From Pantoea alhagi (GTDB taxonomy: Bacteria > Pseudomonadota > Gammaproteobacteria > Enterobacterales > Enterobacteriaceae): a stretch of 64,000 bases of DNA. Made by a program: the position numbers and the translations under genes. Shown in pieces: positions 17,696 through 27,976 of the stretch (position 1 is its first letter; every line of letters starts with the position of its first letter). The notes under the pieces were generated by a model. It was not told the origin of the DNA and did no database searches. It saw only the letters and a program-made list of their open reading frames with translations. The stretch spans positions 2,666,001-2,730,000 of the forward strand of contig NZ_CP019706.1 of NCBI RefSeq assembly GCF_002101395.1, given 5' to 3'.

Positions 17696-19814
17696 GAGGG
17701 AGACAACCAGTATGCAGCATCATACCTCGGCCAGTTTGTTTGTACTTAAAGAGGGTGACCTGTTCCTGGTGGCGGACGCCCGGGGCGATATACTCGGCCA
17801 GCAGGACGGGTTATTTCACCATGACACGCGCATGTTGTCTGAGCTGCGGCTGACGCTGGGGGGAGTGCAGCCATCACTCTTGTCCAGTGCCGTCAGCCAG
17901 GACAACGTATTCTTTACCGCCCATTTAACCAATCACCCATTGCCGCAGGGGGTGGTGCATATTGAGCGCAAGCGCTTTCTGTGGCATGACACGGTGTACG
18001 AGCGCATTCTGCTGAACAACCACAGCGATACGCCGGTGCAGGTGCCGCTAATGCTGACCTTCGCCGCTGATTTTCGCGATATGTTCGAGGTGCGCGGCCA
18101 GCAACGAGAACAGCGAGGTCAACTGCGGCCGCTGCGGGTAGAGCAGCAACGTGTGGAGATGGCCTATGAGGGACTGGACCATCAGTTGCGCACCACCTCG
18201 CTGGATTTTTCCCAGCCGCCGCGCCGTCTGGATGCGCACCGCGCTGAGTTTTTAATTGATATTGCCGGACAGGGTTATCAGGAAGTCTATCTTGAGATCG
18301 GACCTGAGCGCAGCACGCCCAGCCGGGAGCGTTACCGTCGCGCCGCCGCAGCCGCGCGACGTATGATGCGTCGCCGAAGCCGACGCGGCGCGCGTCTGCA
18401 GGCGTCAGGCCGGTTATTCCAGGCCTGGCTGGACAAATCACGCATGGACCTGGCGCTGTTGACCACGGAACTGGAGGAGGGGCCTTATCCCTATGCCGGT
18501 ATCCCGTGGTTTTCTACGCCGTTCGGGCGAGACGCTATTATCACGGCGTTGCAGACGCTGTGGCTCGATCCGGAACTGGCCCGTGGCGTGCTGGCCTTTC
18601 TTGCCAAAAATCAGGCCGAGGAGGATTCCACCTTCCGCGATGCGCAGCCGGGTAAAATTATGCATGAAACCCGTAAAGGCGAAATGTCTGCCATTAACGA
18701 GCTGCCGTTTGGTCGCTATTACGGCGGGGTGGATACCACACCGCTGTTTCTCATGCTGGCCGGGGCGTATGTGCGGCGTACCGGTGATGATGACTTTATT
18801 ACTACCATCTGGCCTGCACTGATGCGTGCTGCCGGCTGGCTGGAGCGGATGGTGGAAACCAGCCCGCGTGAGCTGGTGGAGTATGCGCGCGGCGAAGTCA
18901 GCGGATTGCTCAATCAGGGCTGGAAGGACAGCCATGACTCGGTGTTTGATGAACAGGGCAATATGGTGCAGGGGCCGGTAGCCCTGATTGAAGTACAGGG
19001 ATACGCTTACCGCGCCTGGCTTGAAATGGCAGGGCTTGCGCGGCGGCGCGGGCTGGCTGATCAGGCCGAAAAGTGGGAACAGCATGCTGATAAGCTGCGT
19101 CAGGCTGTGGAAACACGTTTCTGGCTTGAGGATCGTCAGTTCTATGCGCTGGCGCTGGATGGCCAGGGCAATCCCTGTGGGGTTCGCGCCTCAAATGCCG
19201 GGCATTTGCTCTACTGTGGATTGCCAACACCAGAGCGGGCGCAGGCCACAGGCAGACAACTGCTGTCGCGTGCCTTTAACAGCGGCTGGGGGATCCGCAC
19301 GCTGGCAGTGGAGGCACCGCGTTATAACCCGATGTCGTATCATAATGGTTCAGTGTGGCCGCACGACGTGGCGCTATGCGCTGCGGGGCTGGCACGCTAT
19401 GGCGAGCGGGACGGCGTGATGCACTTGCTTTCCAGCCTGTTTGAAGCCGCCGTTTACTTTGATATGCGCTTGCCTGAGCTGTTTTGCGGTTTTGAACGCG
19501 ATCCCGGCGAAGCGCCGATCGCCTATCCGGTCGCCTGCCTGCCGCAGGCGTGGGCGTCAGGTTCCGTGTTTATGTTGATGCAGGCCTGTCTGGGCATAAC
19601 GATTGATGGCCGCCGTGAAACGGTAACCGTTGAACAGCCGAGGCTGCCGGTAGGCATCGATTGTTTGCAAATCAGGCGGCTGGCGGTCGGCGATTCGCTG
19701 CTGGACCTGACGTTCCGGCGTCTCGGTACGCAGGTGGTGGTTTCCGTGGAACAGCGACAGGGCAAGGCGGTGGTTAATGTCTCCCTGGGGGGTGAAGGCC
19801 AGCGATTAACCTGA
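17688..19814 (+). CDS. Amylo-alpha-1,6-glucosidase-like (glycogen debranching family) protein
   Basis: 708 residues from the ATG at 17688; an ATG at 17712 behind GGGAG is an equally good start. The N-terminal domain (about 10-225: SLFVLKEGDLFLVAD, GLFHHDTRMLSEL) is the GDE_N-bis type; the C-terminal (alpha/alpha)6 barrel carries GIPWFSTPFGRDAIIT and the SYHNGSVWPHDVAL block typical of GH15/GH133-like debranching enzymes. A very arginine-rich linker (about residues 225-250) joins them. It lacks a signal peptide. With the upstream GT4 gene it may remodel a cytoplasmic glucan, but no glg genes are nearby and the substrate is not evident. Confidence 0.85.
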   Translation: MDERETTSMQHHTSASLFVLKEGDLFLVADARGDILGQQDGLFHHDTRMLSELRLTLGGVQPSLLSSAVSQDNVFFTAHLTNHPLPQGVVHIERKRFLWHDTVYERILLNNHSDTPVQVPLMLTFAADFRDMFEVRGQQREQRGQLRPLRVEQQRVEMAYEGLDHQLRTTSLDFSQPPRRLDAHRAEFLIDIAGQGYQEVYLEIGPERSTPSRERYRRAAAAARRMMRRRSRRGARLQASGRLFQAWLDKSRMDLALLTTELEEGPYPYAGIPWFSTPFGRDAIITALQTLWLDPELARGVLAFLAKNQAEEDSTFRDAQPGKIMHETRKGEMSAINELPFGRYYGGVDTTPLFLMLAGAYVRRTGDDDFITTIWPALMRAAGWLERMVETSPRELVEYARGEVSGLLNQGWKDSHDSVFDEQGNMVQGPVALIEVQGYAYRAWLEMAGLARRRGLADQAEKWEQHADKLRQAVETRFWLEDRQFYALALDGQGNPCGVRASNAGHLLYCGLPTPERAQATGRQLLSRAFNSGWGIRTLAVEAPRYNPMSYHNGSVWPHDVALCAAGLARYGERDGVMHLLSSLFEAAVYFDMRLPELFCGFERDPGEAPIAYPVACLPQAWASGSVFMLMQACLGITIDGRRETVTVEQPRLPVGIDCLQIRRLAVGDSLLDLTFRRLGTQVVVSVEQRQGKAVVNVSLGGEGQRLT

Positions 19815-19854
19815 CAAACTGAAAACCTTATGGGCCAGCCATTATTTCTGATAT

Positions 19855-19901
19855 AACCCGGCGGGACGCGGGCTCTGCCACAGCCAGTGTCCTGCCGGGT
19901 T
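19855..19901. other. Inverted repeat between convergent genes
   Basis: AACCCGGCGGGA (19855-19866) and TCCTGCCGGGTT (19890-19901) pair over 12 bp with one imperfect position. It sits between the convergent glucosidase and hutT genes and lacks a clear T-run, so it may be a bidirectional transcription barrier or mRNA 3'-end stabiliser. Confidence 0.5.
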
Positions 19902-19977
19902 AAGTATGCCTCCTCCCTCAGCATTATGCGCGGCTCTCACCTGACCGGCGCGCCCGGGAAACCTGAACGTACATCGG

Positions 19978-21363
19978 TCATTCTGGCTGCTCCAGCACCA
20001 TCGGTCTGAGCCGTTTTTTAATCCGCCAAAAGTAAAATGCGGTCAGGATCGCCAGCCATACCAGCCCGGCGATCAGCGCCAGACGGGTTTCCGCTACCGC
20101 ACCCAGCACGCCAATTACCAGCAGCATAAACAGCAGCGTGATCGCCGGTGCTACCGGCCAGAAAGGCACAGGAAAGCGAATCTCCTGTCGCTGCTGTGCG
20201 GATAAGCTGCGGCGCATGGCAAAGTGGGAAAGTAAAATCATCAGCCATACCCAGATTGTGGCGAAGGCCGCCAGCGAGGCGATCAGCACGAACACCTGTT
20301 CAGGAATTAAGTAGTTAAGCACCACCGCAGCCAGCAACGCTACCGTCAGTACCACCACCGTCATCCAGGGCACGCCGTTACTGGCGATTCGCAGAAAACT
20401 TTTCGGCGCCATGCCTTCTTTCGCCATACCGTACATCATGCGCCCGGCACCAAAAATATCGCTGTTAATCGCCGAGATGGTGGCGCTAATCACAATGATA
20501 TTCAGCACGCTGGCGGCGGCAGGCAGCCCCAGACCATCAAAAATCAATACAAACGGGCTGCCCTGTTGCCCAATGCTGTTCCACGGGAAAATCGCCATCA
20601 GGATAAACAGCGTGCAGACGTAAAACAGGATGATGCGTAAGGGAATGGTATTAATCGCCTGGGGAATGACTTTCTGCGGATCGCGTGCCTCCGCTGCGGT
20701 AATATCGATGATTTCGATGCCGCCAAAAGCAAACATTACGATACCAAGCGAGGCGATGACACCGCCTAATCCATCCGGCGCAAAGCCGCCGTGCGACCAG
20801 AGATTTTCCACGCCGGTAGCGGGAAAACTGTGGCCGAAACCAAACAGGATCACGCCTGCGCCAGCGATAATCATGGCAAAGATAGCGGCGACTTTAATCA
20901 GCGACAGCCAAAACTCCATCTCGCCAAATACCCGCACGTGGCACAGATTCAGGGCGCCGATAAAGCAGATGATGCTCAATACCCAGATCCAGCGCGGCAC
21001 GTCAGGATACCAAAGCCCCATGTAGACGCCGAATGCGGTGACATCCGCCAGGCAAACGATGATCATCTCAAAGGTATAGGTCCAGCCGGTGATAAAGCCC
21101 GCCAGCGGCCCTAAATAGTGACGGGCATAGCTGCTAAAAGAGCCGGAGATAGGGTGGCGCACCGCCATTTCGCCCAGCGCACGCATAACGATAAATACCG
21201 CCGCGCCGCCAGCCAGGTAGGCCAGCAGCACGGCAGGCCCCGCCAGCTGAATAGCGGCGGCGGAACCATAAAACAGCCCTGTTCCAATAGCGGAACCCAG
21301 CGCAATAAAGCGGATGTGGCGCGCACTGAGTCCGCGCAGCAGATGTGTCGTAGGTTGTTGCAT
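19978..21363 (-). CDS. hutT: APC-family amino acid permease, probable histidine transporter
   Basis: 461 residues from the ATG at 21363 (MQQPTTHLLRGLSARHIRFIALG), with AGGG seven bases upstream. About 12 membrane segments and the APC signature SARHIRFIALGSAIGTGLFYGS. It is close to the E. coli ProY permease group, which in hut loci serves as HutT. It lies 74 bp behind hutH on the same strand, so it is likely the last gene of hutUHT and imports histidine. Proline transport is the alternative. Confidence 0.85.
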   Translation of the reverse strand: MQQPTTHLLRGLSARHIRFIALGSAIGTGLFYGSAAAIQLAGPAVLLAYLAGGAAVFIVMRALGEMAVRHPISGSFSSYARHYLGPLAGFITGWTYTFEMIIVCLADVTAFGVYMGLWYPDVPRWIWVLSIICFIGALNLCHVRVFGEMEFWLSLIKVAAIFAMIIAGAGVILFGFGHSFPATGVENLWSHGGFAPDGLGGVIASLGIVMFAFGGIEIIDITAAEARDPQKVIPQAINTIPLRIILFYVCTLFILMAIFPWNSIGQQGSPFVLIFDGLGLPAAASVLNIIVISATISAINSDIFGAGRMMYGMAKEGMAPKSFLRIASNGVPWMTVVVLTVALLAAVVLNYLIPEQVFVLIASLAAFATIWVWLMILLSHFAMRRSLSAQQRQEIRFPVPFWPVAPAITLLFMLLVIGVLGAVAETRLALIAGLVWLAILTAFYFWRIKKRLRPMVLEQPE

Positions 21364-21436
21364 ATCAAGGCCCTGAAAAGAGTGGAATATGCGCATGGCT
21401 GCCGGGAGCGTTTCCCGGCAGAGCAGAGAACAACGA

Positions 21437-22966
21437 TTACTGATAGCTGGGCAGTACGGCAGGCAGCAGCGTCGTCAGATGACGAGCGCTCAACAGCTCA
21501 GCGGCGCGCTCGATATCCGGCGCAAAGAAACGGTCCTGGGTATAGTGAGTAACCTGCTCGCGCAGGATATGACGCGCCTTCTCCAGCGCAGGGCTGGTTT
21601 TTAGCCCCTCACGTAAGTCGACGCCCTGGCAGGCGGCGAGCCACTCCACGGCAATCACGCCGCGCGTATTGGCAGCCATTTCCCATAGTCGCCGTCCGGC
21701 GGCGGGTGCCATAGAGACGTGATCTTCCTGATTGGCGGAGGTGGGCAGGCTGTCCACGCTGTGCGGGTGCGCCAGCGCTTTGTTCTCGCTGGCCAGCGCA
21801 GCGGCGGTCACCTGAGCAATCATAAAGCCTGAATTAACGCCGCCGTTTTTAACCAGGAAAGGCGGCAGCTGCGACATATGTTTATCCATCATCAGCGCCA
21901 CGCGCCGCTCGGCAAGCGAACCTATCTCCGCGATCGCCAGCGCAATATTATCCGCTGCCATTGCCACCGGCTCGGCATGGAAATTGCCGCCCGATATCAC
22001 TTCGTTTTCATCAGCGAACACCAGCGGGTTATCAGACACCGCATTAGCCTCGATCAATAACACCTCCGCCGCCTGGCGAAGCTGCGTCAGACAGGCACCC
22101 ATCACCTGCGGCTGACAGCGTAGCGAATAGGGATCCTGAACTTTATCGCAGTTTTGATGCGATTTAGCGATCTCACTGCTGTCGGTTAACAGATGACGGA
22201 ACAGCGCCGCCGTATCAATTTGCCCCCGCTGGCCGCGCGCTTCATGAATACGTGCATCGAACGGTCGGCGCGAGCCAAGCACCGCCTCGGTGGTTAACGC
22301 ACCGCATACCACCGCAGATGCGAACAGATCTTCCGCTTCAAACAGACCGCGCAATGCAAAGGCGGTAGAGGTCTGGGTGCCGTTAAGCAGCGCCAGTCCC
22401 TCTTTAGCGGCCAGCGTAATCGGCTCCAGCCCGGCTTTTTTCAACGCTTCTGCCGCCGGTAACCACTCTCCCTGATAACGTGCTTTGCCTTCGCCAAGCA
22501 GCGTCAGCGACATATGTGCCAGCGGCGCGAGGTCGCCCGATGCGCCTACCGATCCTTTGGCCGGGATTAACGGAAAAACCTGCGCATTCACCAGCGCTAT
22601 CAGCGCCTGAATCACACTGAGGCGAATGCCGGAAAAACCACGCGCCAGACTGTTGATTTTCAGCACCATCATCAGGCGAACCAGACTATCATCCAGTGGT
22701 TCGCCAATGCCTGCCGCATGGGAAAGCACCAGCGAGCGCTGAAGATTTTCCAGATCTTCCGCCGGGATGCGAGTCTGGGCCAGCAGGCCAAAACCGGTAT
22801 TAATGCCGTAGGCGGTGCGGCCTTCAGCCAGAATGGTGTTAACGCTGTTTACACTGTTATTGATAGCCGGAATAGCGCGCTCATCCAGTTCGATATGGAT
22901 TGGATGGCTGTATATCTCACGTAACTGAGCAAGCGTAAGCGTGCCGGGATGAAGAGTGAGGTTCAT
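21437..22966 (-). CDS. hutH: Histidine ammonia-lyase
   Basis: 509 residues. The autocatalytic MIO prosthetic group arises from A142-S143-G144 in GSVGASGDLAPLAHM, at the canonical position. Converts L-histidine to urocanate and ammonia. Its start lies one base behind the hutU stop (TGATATG), with AGGAG ten bases upstream, so hutU and hutH are coupled. Confidence 0.98.
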   Translation of the reverse strand: MNLTLHPGTLTLAQLREIYSHPIHIELDERAIPAINNSVNSVNTILAEGRTAYGINTGFGLLAQTRIPAEDLENLQRSLVLSHAAGIGEPLDDSLVRLMMVLKINSLARGFSGIRLSVIQALIALVNAQVFPLIPAKGSVGASGDLAPLAHMSLTLLGEGKARYQGEWLPAAEALKKAGLEPITLAAKEGLALLNGTQTSTAFALRGLFEAEDLFASAVVCGALTTEAVLGSRRPFDARIHEARGQRGQIDTAALFRHLLTDSSEIAKSHQNCDKVQDPYSLRCQPQVMGACLTQLRQAAEVLLIEANAVSDNPLVFADENEVISGGNFHAEPVAMAADNIALAIAEIGSLAERRVALMMDKHMSQLPPFLVKNGGVNSGFMIAQVTAAALASENKALAHPHSVDSLPTSANQEDHVSMAPAAGRRLWEMAANTRGVIAVEWLAACQGVDLREGLKTSPALEKARHILREQVTHYTQDRFFAPDIERAAELLSARHLTTLLPAVLPSYQ

Positions 22967-22967
22967 A

Positions 22968-24653
22968 TCAGCGTTTCTCCTGAGTGGCGGCGATCATCGG
23001 CAGGTTAAGGTTTTGTTCTACCGCACAGTTGATAGCGATGTCGTAACCGGCATCGGCATGGCGCATCACGCCGGTCGCCGGGTCGTTATGCAGCACGCGA
23101 GCGATGCGGGCTGCCGCATCGTCGCTGCCGTCGCACACAATCACCATCCCGGCATGCTGAGAAAAGCCCATGCCCACGCCGCCGCCATGATGCAGAGAAA
23201 CCCAGGTCGCGCCGCTGGCGGTATTAAGCAGCGCATTCAGCAGCGGCCAGTCAGAGACGGCGTCAGAACCATCGCGCATCGCTTCGGTTTCGCGGTTAGG
23301 GCTGGCTACCGATCCTGAATCCAGATGGTCGCGGCCGATAACGATGGGCGCAGAAACCTCACCGCTGCGTACCATTTCGTTAAACGCCAGGCCCAGTTTC
23401 TGTCGCCACTCCAGGCCTACCCAGCAAATGCGCGCGGGCAGTCCCTGGAAGCTGATGCGCTCGCGCGCCATATCCAGCCAGTGGTGCAGATGTTTATCAT
23501 CTTTGATGAGCGCTTTAACTTTAGCGTCGGTTTTATAGATATCCTGCGGATCGCCGGAAAGCGCCGCCCAGCGGAAGGGACCAATGCCACGGCAGAACAG
23601 CGGACGAATATAGGCAGGCACAAATCCGGGAAAATCAAAGGTGTTTGCCACGCCCATCTCTTTTGCCATCTGGCGAATGTTATTGCCGTAATCGAAAACC
23701 GGAACGCCCATCTCTTTAAACGCCAGCATCGCGCGGACATGGTCGGCCATAGAACGTTTCGCCGCCTCGGTCACCGCCTGCGGCTCGGTCTGCGCCCGAC
23801 GCTGGTACTCTTCCCAGTGCCAGCCCTTCGGCAGGTAACCGTGCAGCGGATCGTGCGCGCTGGTCTGGTCGGTAACCATATCCGGACGCACGCCGCGTTT
23901 CACCAGCTCCGGCAGGATCTCCGCCGCGTTAGCGCACAGCGCAACAGAAACCGCCCGGCCTTCCGCAGTATATTTCCTGATACGGTTGAGCGCGTCATCA
24001 AGTGAATCGGCCTGCTCATCGACATAACGCGTACGCAGGCGGAAATCGATACGGCTTTGCTGGCATTCAATATTCAGCGAGCAGGCGCCTGCCAGCGTCG
24101 CCGCCATCGGCTGTGCACCGCCCATTCCGCCCAGACCTGCAGTCAGGATCCAGCGTCCTTTCAGATCGCCGTTGTAATGCTGACGTCCCGCTTCAACAAA
24201 GGTTTCATAGGTGCCCTGAACGATGCCCTGACTGCCGATATAGATCCAGCTTCCGGCGGTCATCTGGCCATACATGGCTAACCCTTTGGCATCCAGCTCA
24301 TTGAAATGCTCCCAGGTGGCCCAGTGCGGCACCAGGTTGGAGTTGGCAATCAATACACGCGGCGCATTTTCATGCGTTTTAAAAACCCCGACCGGCTTAC
24401 CGGACTGAATCAACAGCGTTTCGTCGTCTTCCAGCTTTTTAAGCGCGGCGACAATGGCATCAAAGCACTCCCAGTCGCGTGCCGCACGGCCAATACCGCC
24501 ATATACCACCAGCTCATGCGGATTTTCCGCCACGTCCGGATCGAGGTTATTCATCAACATACGTAGCGGCGCTTCGGTGAACCAGCTTTTGGTATTCAGC
24601 GTGGTTCCGCGTGGGGCGCGAATTTCCTGCGCGCGGTATTTGCTTTGCGACAT
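22968..24653 (-). CDS. hutU: Urocanate hydratase (urocanase)
   Basis: 561 residues. Recognisable NAD+-binding GLGGMGGAQP and the Cys-containing GLPARICWVGLEWRQK region of urocanase. Adds water to urocanate to give imidazolonepropionate, the second step of histidine breakdown. First gene of the hutUH(T) unit. A HutC-type operator lies 83 bp upstream of its start. Confidence 0.98.
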   Translation of the reverse strand: MSQSKYRAQEIRAPRGTTLNTKSWFTEAPLRMLMNNLDPDVAENPHELVVYGGIGRAARDWECFDAIVAALKKLEDDETLLIQSGKPVGVFKTHENAPRVLIANSNLVPHWATWEHFNELDAKGLAMYGQMTAGSWIYIGSQGIVQGTYETFVEAGRQHYNGDLKGRWILTAGLGGMGGAQPMAATLAGACSLNIECQQSRIDFRLRTRYVDEQADSLDDALNRIRKYTAEGRAVSVALCANAAEILPELVKRGVRPDMVTDQTSAHDPLHGYLPKGWHWEEYQRRAQTEPQAVTEAAKRSMADHVRAMLAFKEMGVPVFDYGNNIRQMAKEMGVANTFDFPGFVPAYIRPLFCRGIGPFRWAALSGDPQDIYKTDAKVKALIKDDKHLHHWLDMARERISFQGLPARICWVGLEWRQKLGLAFNEMVRSGEVSAPIVIGRDHLDSGSVASPNRETEAMRDGSDAVSDWPLLNALLNTASGATWVSLHHGGGVGMGFSQHAGMVIVCDGSDDAAARIARVLHNDPATGVMRHADAGYDIAINCAVEQNLNLPMIAATQEKR

Positions 24654-24965
24654 CGCGGTTAACTCCTGATGGTTGCATGAAATAAATTATCTGCTTCGGC
24701 GAAGCGAATCAGAGAAAGAATGCAAACACATATACTTGTATATACAAATGTGCGCAAGCTGATATTTAACAATTAAGAAACAATTAAAACCTATAAAAAT
24801 CAAATGAATACCAATAAGGGGAAAGTGCTCCCACCAGAGGTTAATGATTTTTTTTGTTATTTATCAGCGGGTAACTGACAGAAGGGGGTTTTAGAGAAAT
24901 TTGCGTTAGCTATCACGGATTTCAACGCGCTTTTACATAAATTTCGCCGGCTACGTTGACCGGCG
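24654..24965 (-). promoter_or_regulatory. hutU promoter region with HutC operator at 24736-24747
   Basis: TTGTATATACAA at 24736-24747 is a perfect 12-bp palindrome that fits the TGTATATACA core bound by HutC repressors. Between it and hutU the leader contains a small stem, GCTTC/GAAGC. The region behind hutC holds a CGCCGG/CCGGCG hairpin (24945-24965) that may weakly terminate hutC. No convincing CRP site or gene was found in the rest. Confidence 0.78.
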
Positions 24966-25703
24966 TCAGGACATAAAGTGACCCTGTAAACGATAGCGCG
25001 AACCGGGAAATAAAAGGCGGGCATGAGAAACAATATGCTGCGTTGACCAGGTGCGACGATGGATCAACAGGCAAGGTTCGCTATCGTCAATCTGCAGCAG
25101 CATTTGCTCTTCAGGCGTTGATCTCACCGCCTCGACAATATGCTCACCTTCGGTAAGCGGCGCGACCAGAGAGAGATAAGCATGCGGGGTGGTGGCGGTA
25201 AAATCCTGTTGCAGATAATGTGGGGCAACCGTCGCGTTAACGCAACGATCTTCAATCTGCACCGGCACGTTGTTTTCAAAATGAACCATCACTGAATGGA
25301 AAACCGACGTGCCTTCCTCCACGCCCAGCGCGGCTGCCTGGGTAAAATCAGCCTCGATCTGTTCAAGTTTCAGCACCTGACAGCGGTGCTGATGATGACG
25401 TGCGGTAATTTCATCAGCGATGCTACGAATTTCAAACAGCGCTGACTGGCCTTTGGGTTCCGCCACAAAGGTGCCAACGCCCTGCAGACGCACCAGCAGG
25501 CCTTCATCGGTCAGTTCCCGCAGCGCGCGGTTGATCGTCATTCGGCTGAAGCCAAACTGCGCCACCAGTTCCGCTTCCGAAGGGATGCGATCGTGAGGAC
25601 GCCAGACGCCAGCGCTGATTTGTTTACTGATGGCCTGTTTGACCTTCGCGTACAAGGGCACGGGCGCGCTGGCGGCGGTAGACCGGGATCGGGATAAAAA
25701 CAT
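24966..25703 (-). CDS. hutC: Histidine utilisation repressor, GntR/HutC family
   Basis: 245 residues. The N-terminal GntR winged HTH (residues about 22-85, PSEAELVAQFGFSRMTINRALREL) is joined to a UTRA effector domain that binds urocanate in this family. It follows hutG by 68 bp. Palindromes matching its operator stand before hutU and hutI, so it represses both units until urocanate accumulates. Confidence 0.96.
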   Translation of the reverse strand: MFLSRSRSTAASAPVPLYAKVKQAISKQISAGVWRPHDRIPSEAELVAQFGFSRMTINRALRELTDEGLLVRLQGVGTFVAEPKGQSALFEIRSIADEITARHHQHRCQVLKLEQIEADFTQAAALGVEEGTSVFHSVMVHFENNVPVQIEDRCVNATVAPHYLQQDFTATTPHAYLSLVAPLTEGEHIVEAVRSTPEEQMLLQIDDSEPCLLIHRRTWSTQHIVSHARLLFPGSRYRLQGHFMS

Positions 25704-25771
25704 GCGATATTCCTTGCGGCTGCCTGGCAGATGGCAATAAGTATACCCAATTCCATCCCGGATTCAGTAAT

Positions 25772-26725
25772 TTATCCCCACCAGCGCGCGACCTGCCAGG
25801 CGATGCGCGCCGCCACGCGTGCCCCTTGCCCGTCCCGATCGTGCGAAGGGTTAAACTCCACCAGATCCACCGCCTGGAGTTTGCCGCTGCGGCAAATTGC
25901 TGCCAGCAACTGCAACAATATTGCGCAGGGAACGCCGAGCGCGGCAGGGGCAGAGACCGCCGGCATTTCCCAGGCGGGCAGCACATCTAAATCGATGGTG
26001 AGATAGATGCGATCGAGATCCGCCATAAACTGCTCAAGCTGCGCAATGGCCTCTGTCGGTGCGCTCAGACAGCGTAAATCCTCTACGATCGTCACATGAC
26101 GACAGGCTGCTTCATCAAGCAACGCCTGCGTATTGGCCGCCATGCTTAAGCCGCAGCAGGCGTAGCGAAAGTCGCGCTGTTGCGTTTCGCAATAGTGCGC
26201 CAGCTGGCGAAACGGTGTGCCCGAGGTGGCCTGCGGCGCATGGCGTAAATCCAGATGCGCATCCAGATTGATTATGCCCACCTTTTCCTGTGGGAAGGCA
26301 TCCAGCACTCCCAGGCCATGCCCCAGAGCGGTTTCATGGCCGCCGCCCAGCACCAGCGTGCGTTTCCCGGCGCGTTGACAGGCGAGTACCGCTTCACGCA
26401 ATGCCTGCTGTGCCTGTTCCAGATTATCCTGTTCGACAAAAATATCGCCGCAGTCCGCCAGTCGCGTATGTTCCGCATGGCTGGCCAGGTTGGCCAGGGC
26501 GCGACGCAGTATAGCGGGTGCCTGAGCAGCGCCGGTTCGTCCGTTGTTGCGTCTTACCCCTTCATCGCAGGCGAATCCCAGCAGCGCAATATCGCCGGGC
26601 AGCTGTTCAGGACAAAACGTTGTGCTGCAGGTAATGGTCTGGAACAGACGCAGGGCGTTAGCCGCCTCTCCGCTATCGTCACGACCCTGCCAGACCTCAG
26701 CAGAGGTGGGGCGCCACTGTTTCAT
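25772..26725 (-). CDS. hutG: Formimidoylglutamase
   Basis: 317 residues of the arginase/ureohydrolase family. Manganese-binding motifs GGGHETALGHG, NLDAHLDLR and TIDLDVLPAW are present. Hydrolyses N-formimidoyl-L-glutamate to glutamate and formamide, the last step of this hut branch. Overlaps hutI by four bases (ATGA). Confidence 0.96.
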   Translation of the reverse strand: MKQWRPTSAEVWQGRDDSGEAANALRLFQTITCSTTFCPEQLPGDIALLGFACDEGVRRNNGRTGAAQAPAILRRALANLASHAEHTRLADCGDIFVEQDNLEQAQQALREAVLACQRAGKRTLVLGGGHETALGHGLGVLDAFPQEKVGIINLDAHLDLRHAPQATSGTPFRQLAHYCETQQRDFRYACCGLSMAANTQALLDEAACRHVTIVEDLRCLSAPTEAIAQLEQFMADLDRIYLTIDLDVLPAWEMPAVSAPAALGVPCAILLQLLAAICRSGKLQAVDLVEFNPSHDRDGQGARVAARIAWQVARWWG

Positions 26726-27951
26726 AATGCGCTCCCGTGCGTGATTTGACCGCGAAAGACCCGTGCGTAAAGCGGATTGCGGCCCGGCTCGTAAACCATT
26801 TCCACCGGCTGCTCCGCCTCCCAGATGGCAAGATCGGCGATAAAGCCCGCTTTAAGCTGACCGTGCGTATGCTGTCGGCCCAGCGCCTGCGCTGCATGAC
26901 GCGTTACGCCCGACCAGGCTTCTTCCGGCGTCAGGCCGAACTGAACGCAGGCCATGTTCATAGATAAATGCAGACTGGCGAAAGGGCTGGTGCCAGGATT
27001 GTAATCGGTGGCTACCGCTATTGGTACCTGATGGCGGCGCAGCATTTCTACCGGCGGACGCTGGCTTTCCCGCAGGAAATAAAATGCGCCCGGTAACAGC
27101 ACTGCCACCGTATTGCTGGCGCGCATTGCCCGCACGCCTTGCTCATCCAGATATTCCAGATGATCTGCTGACAGCCCCTGATAGCGGCTTACCAGCTGCG
27201 CACCATCCAGCAATGAGAGCTGCTCAACGTGGCCTTTAACCGGAATACCGTAACGCTGTGCGGCAGCAAATACCCGCTCGCACTGTTGCGGCGTGAAGCC
27301 CACGCTTTCGCAAAACACATCGACCGCTTCAAACAGACCTTCCTGCCACAGCTGTGGCAGCAGCGTTTCGCAAATCAGGCTAATCCAGGCATCTTTATCG
27401 TGACGATATTCAGCGGGCGCTGCATGGGCGGCGAGCAGCGTCGGGCTGATTTCCACCGGATGCTGAGCTGCCAGCTGGCGCGCCACCCGCAGCATTTTCG
27501 CTTCATCTTCCAGCGTAAGCCCGTAGCCAGATTTAATTTCCAGCGTGGTTACCCCTTCATTCATCAGCCGCTGCAGCCGTGCGGTAGCCAGCTTCAGCAG
27601 CTTACTTTCCGGGGCCTGGCGGGTTGCGGCAACCGTGGCGTTAATTCCTCCGCCCTGAGCGCTGATTTGTTGATAGGAGACGCCGTTCATCCGCTGTTCC
27701 CATTCAGCGGCGCGGTTGCCGGCAAACACTAAATGGGTATGACAGTCGATTAGGCCCGGGGTGACCAGCCGCCCCTGAAGGTCGTGAACCGTACCACCAG
27801 AGGCGGTGGATGCCGGTAAAACAGCCAAAATATGGCCGTCGCGAATAACCAGATCGTGATTATCCAGTAATCCATAAGGCGTTTGACGATCGGGATCGAA
27901 CGTTGCCAGGCGGGCATTGCGCCAGACGACATCGTGAGCAGCAAGAAGCAC
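26722..27951 (-). CDS. hutI: Imidazolonepropionase
   Basis: 409-residue amidohydrolase. The metal-binding HTHLVFAGNRAAEW and the catalytic GHVEQLS region are present. Opens the imidazolone ring to N-formimidoyl-L-glutamate. First gene of the hutIG(C) unit; a HutC-like operator lies about 26 bp upstream of its start. Confidence 0.96.
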   Translation of the reverse strand: MLLAAHDVVWRNARLATFDPDRQTPYGLLDNHDLVIRDGHILAVLPASTASGGTVHDLQGRLVTPGLIDCHTHLVFAGNRAAEWEQRMNGVSYQQISAQGGGINATVAATRQAPESKLLKLATARLQRLMNEGVTTLEIKSGYGLTLEDEAKMLRVARQLAAQHPVEISPTLLAAHAAPAEYRHDKDAWISLICETLLPQLWQEGLFEAVDVFCESVGFTPQQCERVFAAAQRYGIPVKGHVEQLSLLDGAQLVSRYQGLSADHLEYLDEQGVRAMRASNTVAVLLPGAFYFLRESQRPPVEMLRRHQVPIAVATDYNPGTSPFASLHLSMNMACVQFGLTPEEAWSGVTRHAAQALGRQHTHGQLKAGFIADLAIWEAEQPVEMVYEPGRNPLYARVFRGQITHGSAL

Positions 27952-27976
27952 GGTTTACCTTCCACTTGTCATGAGT

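Noticed and set aside
24804..24878. 24-codon ORF in the hutC-hutU gap
   Set aside because: It has no ribosome site and no features of a leader peptide.
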